In this document: positions 63,673 through 64,000 of the stretch, piece by piece
How the letters are laid out: each line of letters opens with the position of its first letter
Numbering within the stretch: the stretch's first letter is position 1
Source of the DNA: a virus
Virus record (IMG/VR): IMGVR_UViG_3300036851_000321
Location: 1-64,000 of that record
Reading direction: 5' to 3' (one strand)
Length of the DNA: 64,000 bases
Notes under the pieces: generated by a model
What the model was told of the DNA's origin: nothing
The model's database searches: none
The model's input: the letters and a program-made list of their open reading frames with translations, nothing else
Position numbers and translations under genes: made by a program

Positions 63673-64000
63673 ATGGCAAGTCTCAACTGGAACGACCTCG
63701 TCGAGCTCACCGAGGAGGAAGGGCAGCAAGATGTGCTTTCGCTCCTCGAAGATCAGGGGCTCACGGCGACGGCATGGCAGCCATTCTCGATCGCGCCGAT
63801 CGTCACATTCCTCGGCGCCGAGATCATGGTGCGCGGCTCGAAGGTCGGGGTGCTCATCAAGGAGTCGCACCACCCGGACACGGCGACCAATGACGCCCTA
63901 AAGCGGGTATTCAGCGGCTTCTATAACAAGGAGCACGAGCCGGCCGTCGAGGCTCAGCTGCTCGTCACGCTCTCGTGTCTTGCGACGAGCGGCCCACATA
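63673..64000 (+). CDS. Baseplate J-like (Mu gp47-type) protein, 3' end outside window
   Basis: First 109 residues only: LNWNDLVELTEEEGQQDVLS, LEDQGLTATAWQPFSIAPIV, and IKESHHPDTATND.. Expected baseplate wedge protein after a GP46-like gene. Identity rests on order and the opening pattern. Confidence 0.6.
   Translation, partial: MASLNWNDLVELTEEEGQQDVLSLLEDQGLTATAWQPFSIAPIVTFLGAEIMVRGSKVGVLIKESHHPDTATNDALKRVFSGFYNKEHEPAVEAQLLVTLSCLATSGPH

Noticed and set aside
1-64000. Integrated prophage with attL/attR in the window
   Set aside because: Only one tRNA-derived block was seen (25785-25833), it is uncut inside int, and phage-type genes continue on both sides.

Overview
The window reads as 64 kb of a high-GC temperate tailed phage with a contractile tail (a DUF2586-type sheath is present). 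The host is probably a myxobacterium or relative (Myxococcota): the phage-borne lipoprotein at 61.6-62.5 kb has the Gly/Ala/Ser-rich GGxGG linker common in that phylum, and several small proteins look myxobacterial. The host call is inference. Neither phage end is visible. A tRNA-Thr 3'-half lies intact inside the integrase gene with phage genes on both sides, so the sequence looks like the unintegrated (virion or circular) form rather than a prophage.

Layout. (1) 0-1.4 kb: a truncated receiver-domain protein, a membrane/coiled-coil protein and a small reverse gene. (2) 1.5-5.9 kb: a 4.4-kb transposon with an IS1-type DDE transposase, 18-bp terminal inverted repeats and an 8-10-bp target duplication. 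It carries an HTH protein, a winged-helix-like protein, a ribbon-helix-helix protein, an intact TrpC-like indole-3-glycerol phosphate synthase and small ORFs, and it landed in a transcription terminator. (3) 5.9-7.8 kb: a forward operon behind a 17-bp palindrome, encoding a ParB-like protein and an ABC-ATPase/GNAT fusion (candidate DNA-modification genes). (4) 7.9-8.9 kb: a frameshifted ASCH-domain gene and a RadC/JAMM protein. (5) 9.1-20.2 kb: a long leftward operon of tightly overlapping small genes around a RecE-like nuclease and RecT annealing protein. (6) 20.2-20.75 kb: the lysogeny switch, with a leftward CI-like repressor between two copies of the operator AAGGTA-N4-TACCTT and a rightward Cro-like gene. 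(7) 20.7-32.7 kb: rightward early/accessory operon with small regulators, a tyrosine integrase containing attP, Dcm-, beta-class and Dam-type methyltransferases, a TnpB nuclease, VRR-NUC, DUF1643, DUF4326 and two related HNH-like proteins. (8) 33-42 kb: replication (HNH protein, initiator with internal repeats, primase-helicase, SSB, predicted PD-(D/E)XK nuclease) and small genes. (9) 42.4-51 kb: packaging and head (TerS, TerL, portal, scaffold, capsid), with a reverse-strand SAM methyltransferase and a glycosyltransferase inserted. (10) 51.5-64 kb: connector, sheath, tube, chaperone with a -1 frameshift site, tape measure, hub/spike and baseplate genes, interrupted by a reverse-strand envelope cassette (secreted protein, hypothetical, lipoprotein, membrane protein).

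How it works together. Repressor and Cro-like protein probably choose between the divergent operons through the shared operator. RecE/RecT, SSB, initiator and helicase form a self-sufficient replication and recombination set. The methyltransferases and the ParB/ABC-GNAT operon probably modify phage DNA against restriction. Start and stop codons overlap (ATGA, GTGA, TTGA, TGATG) at most junctions, so translation is heavily coupled; these overlaps were used to choose most GTG and TTG starts and to call genes shorter than 60 codons.
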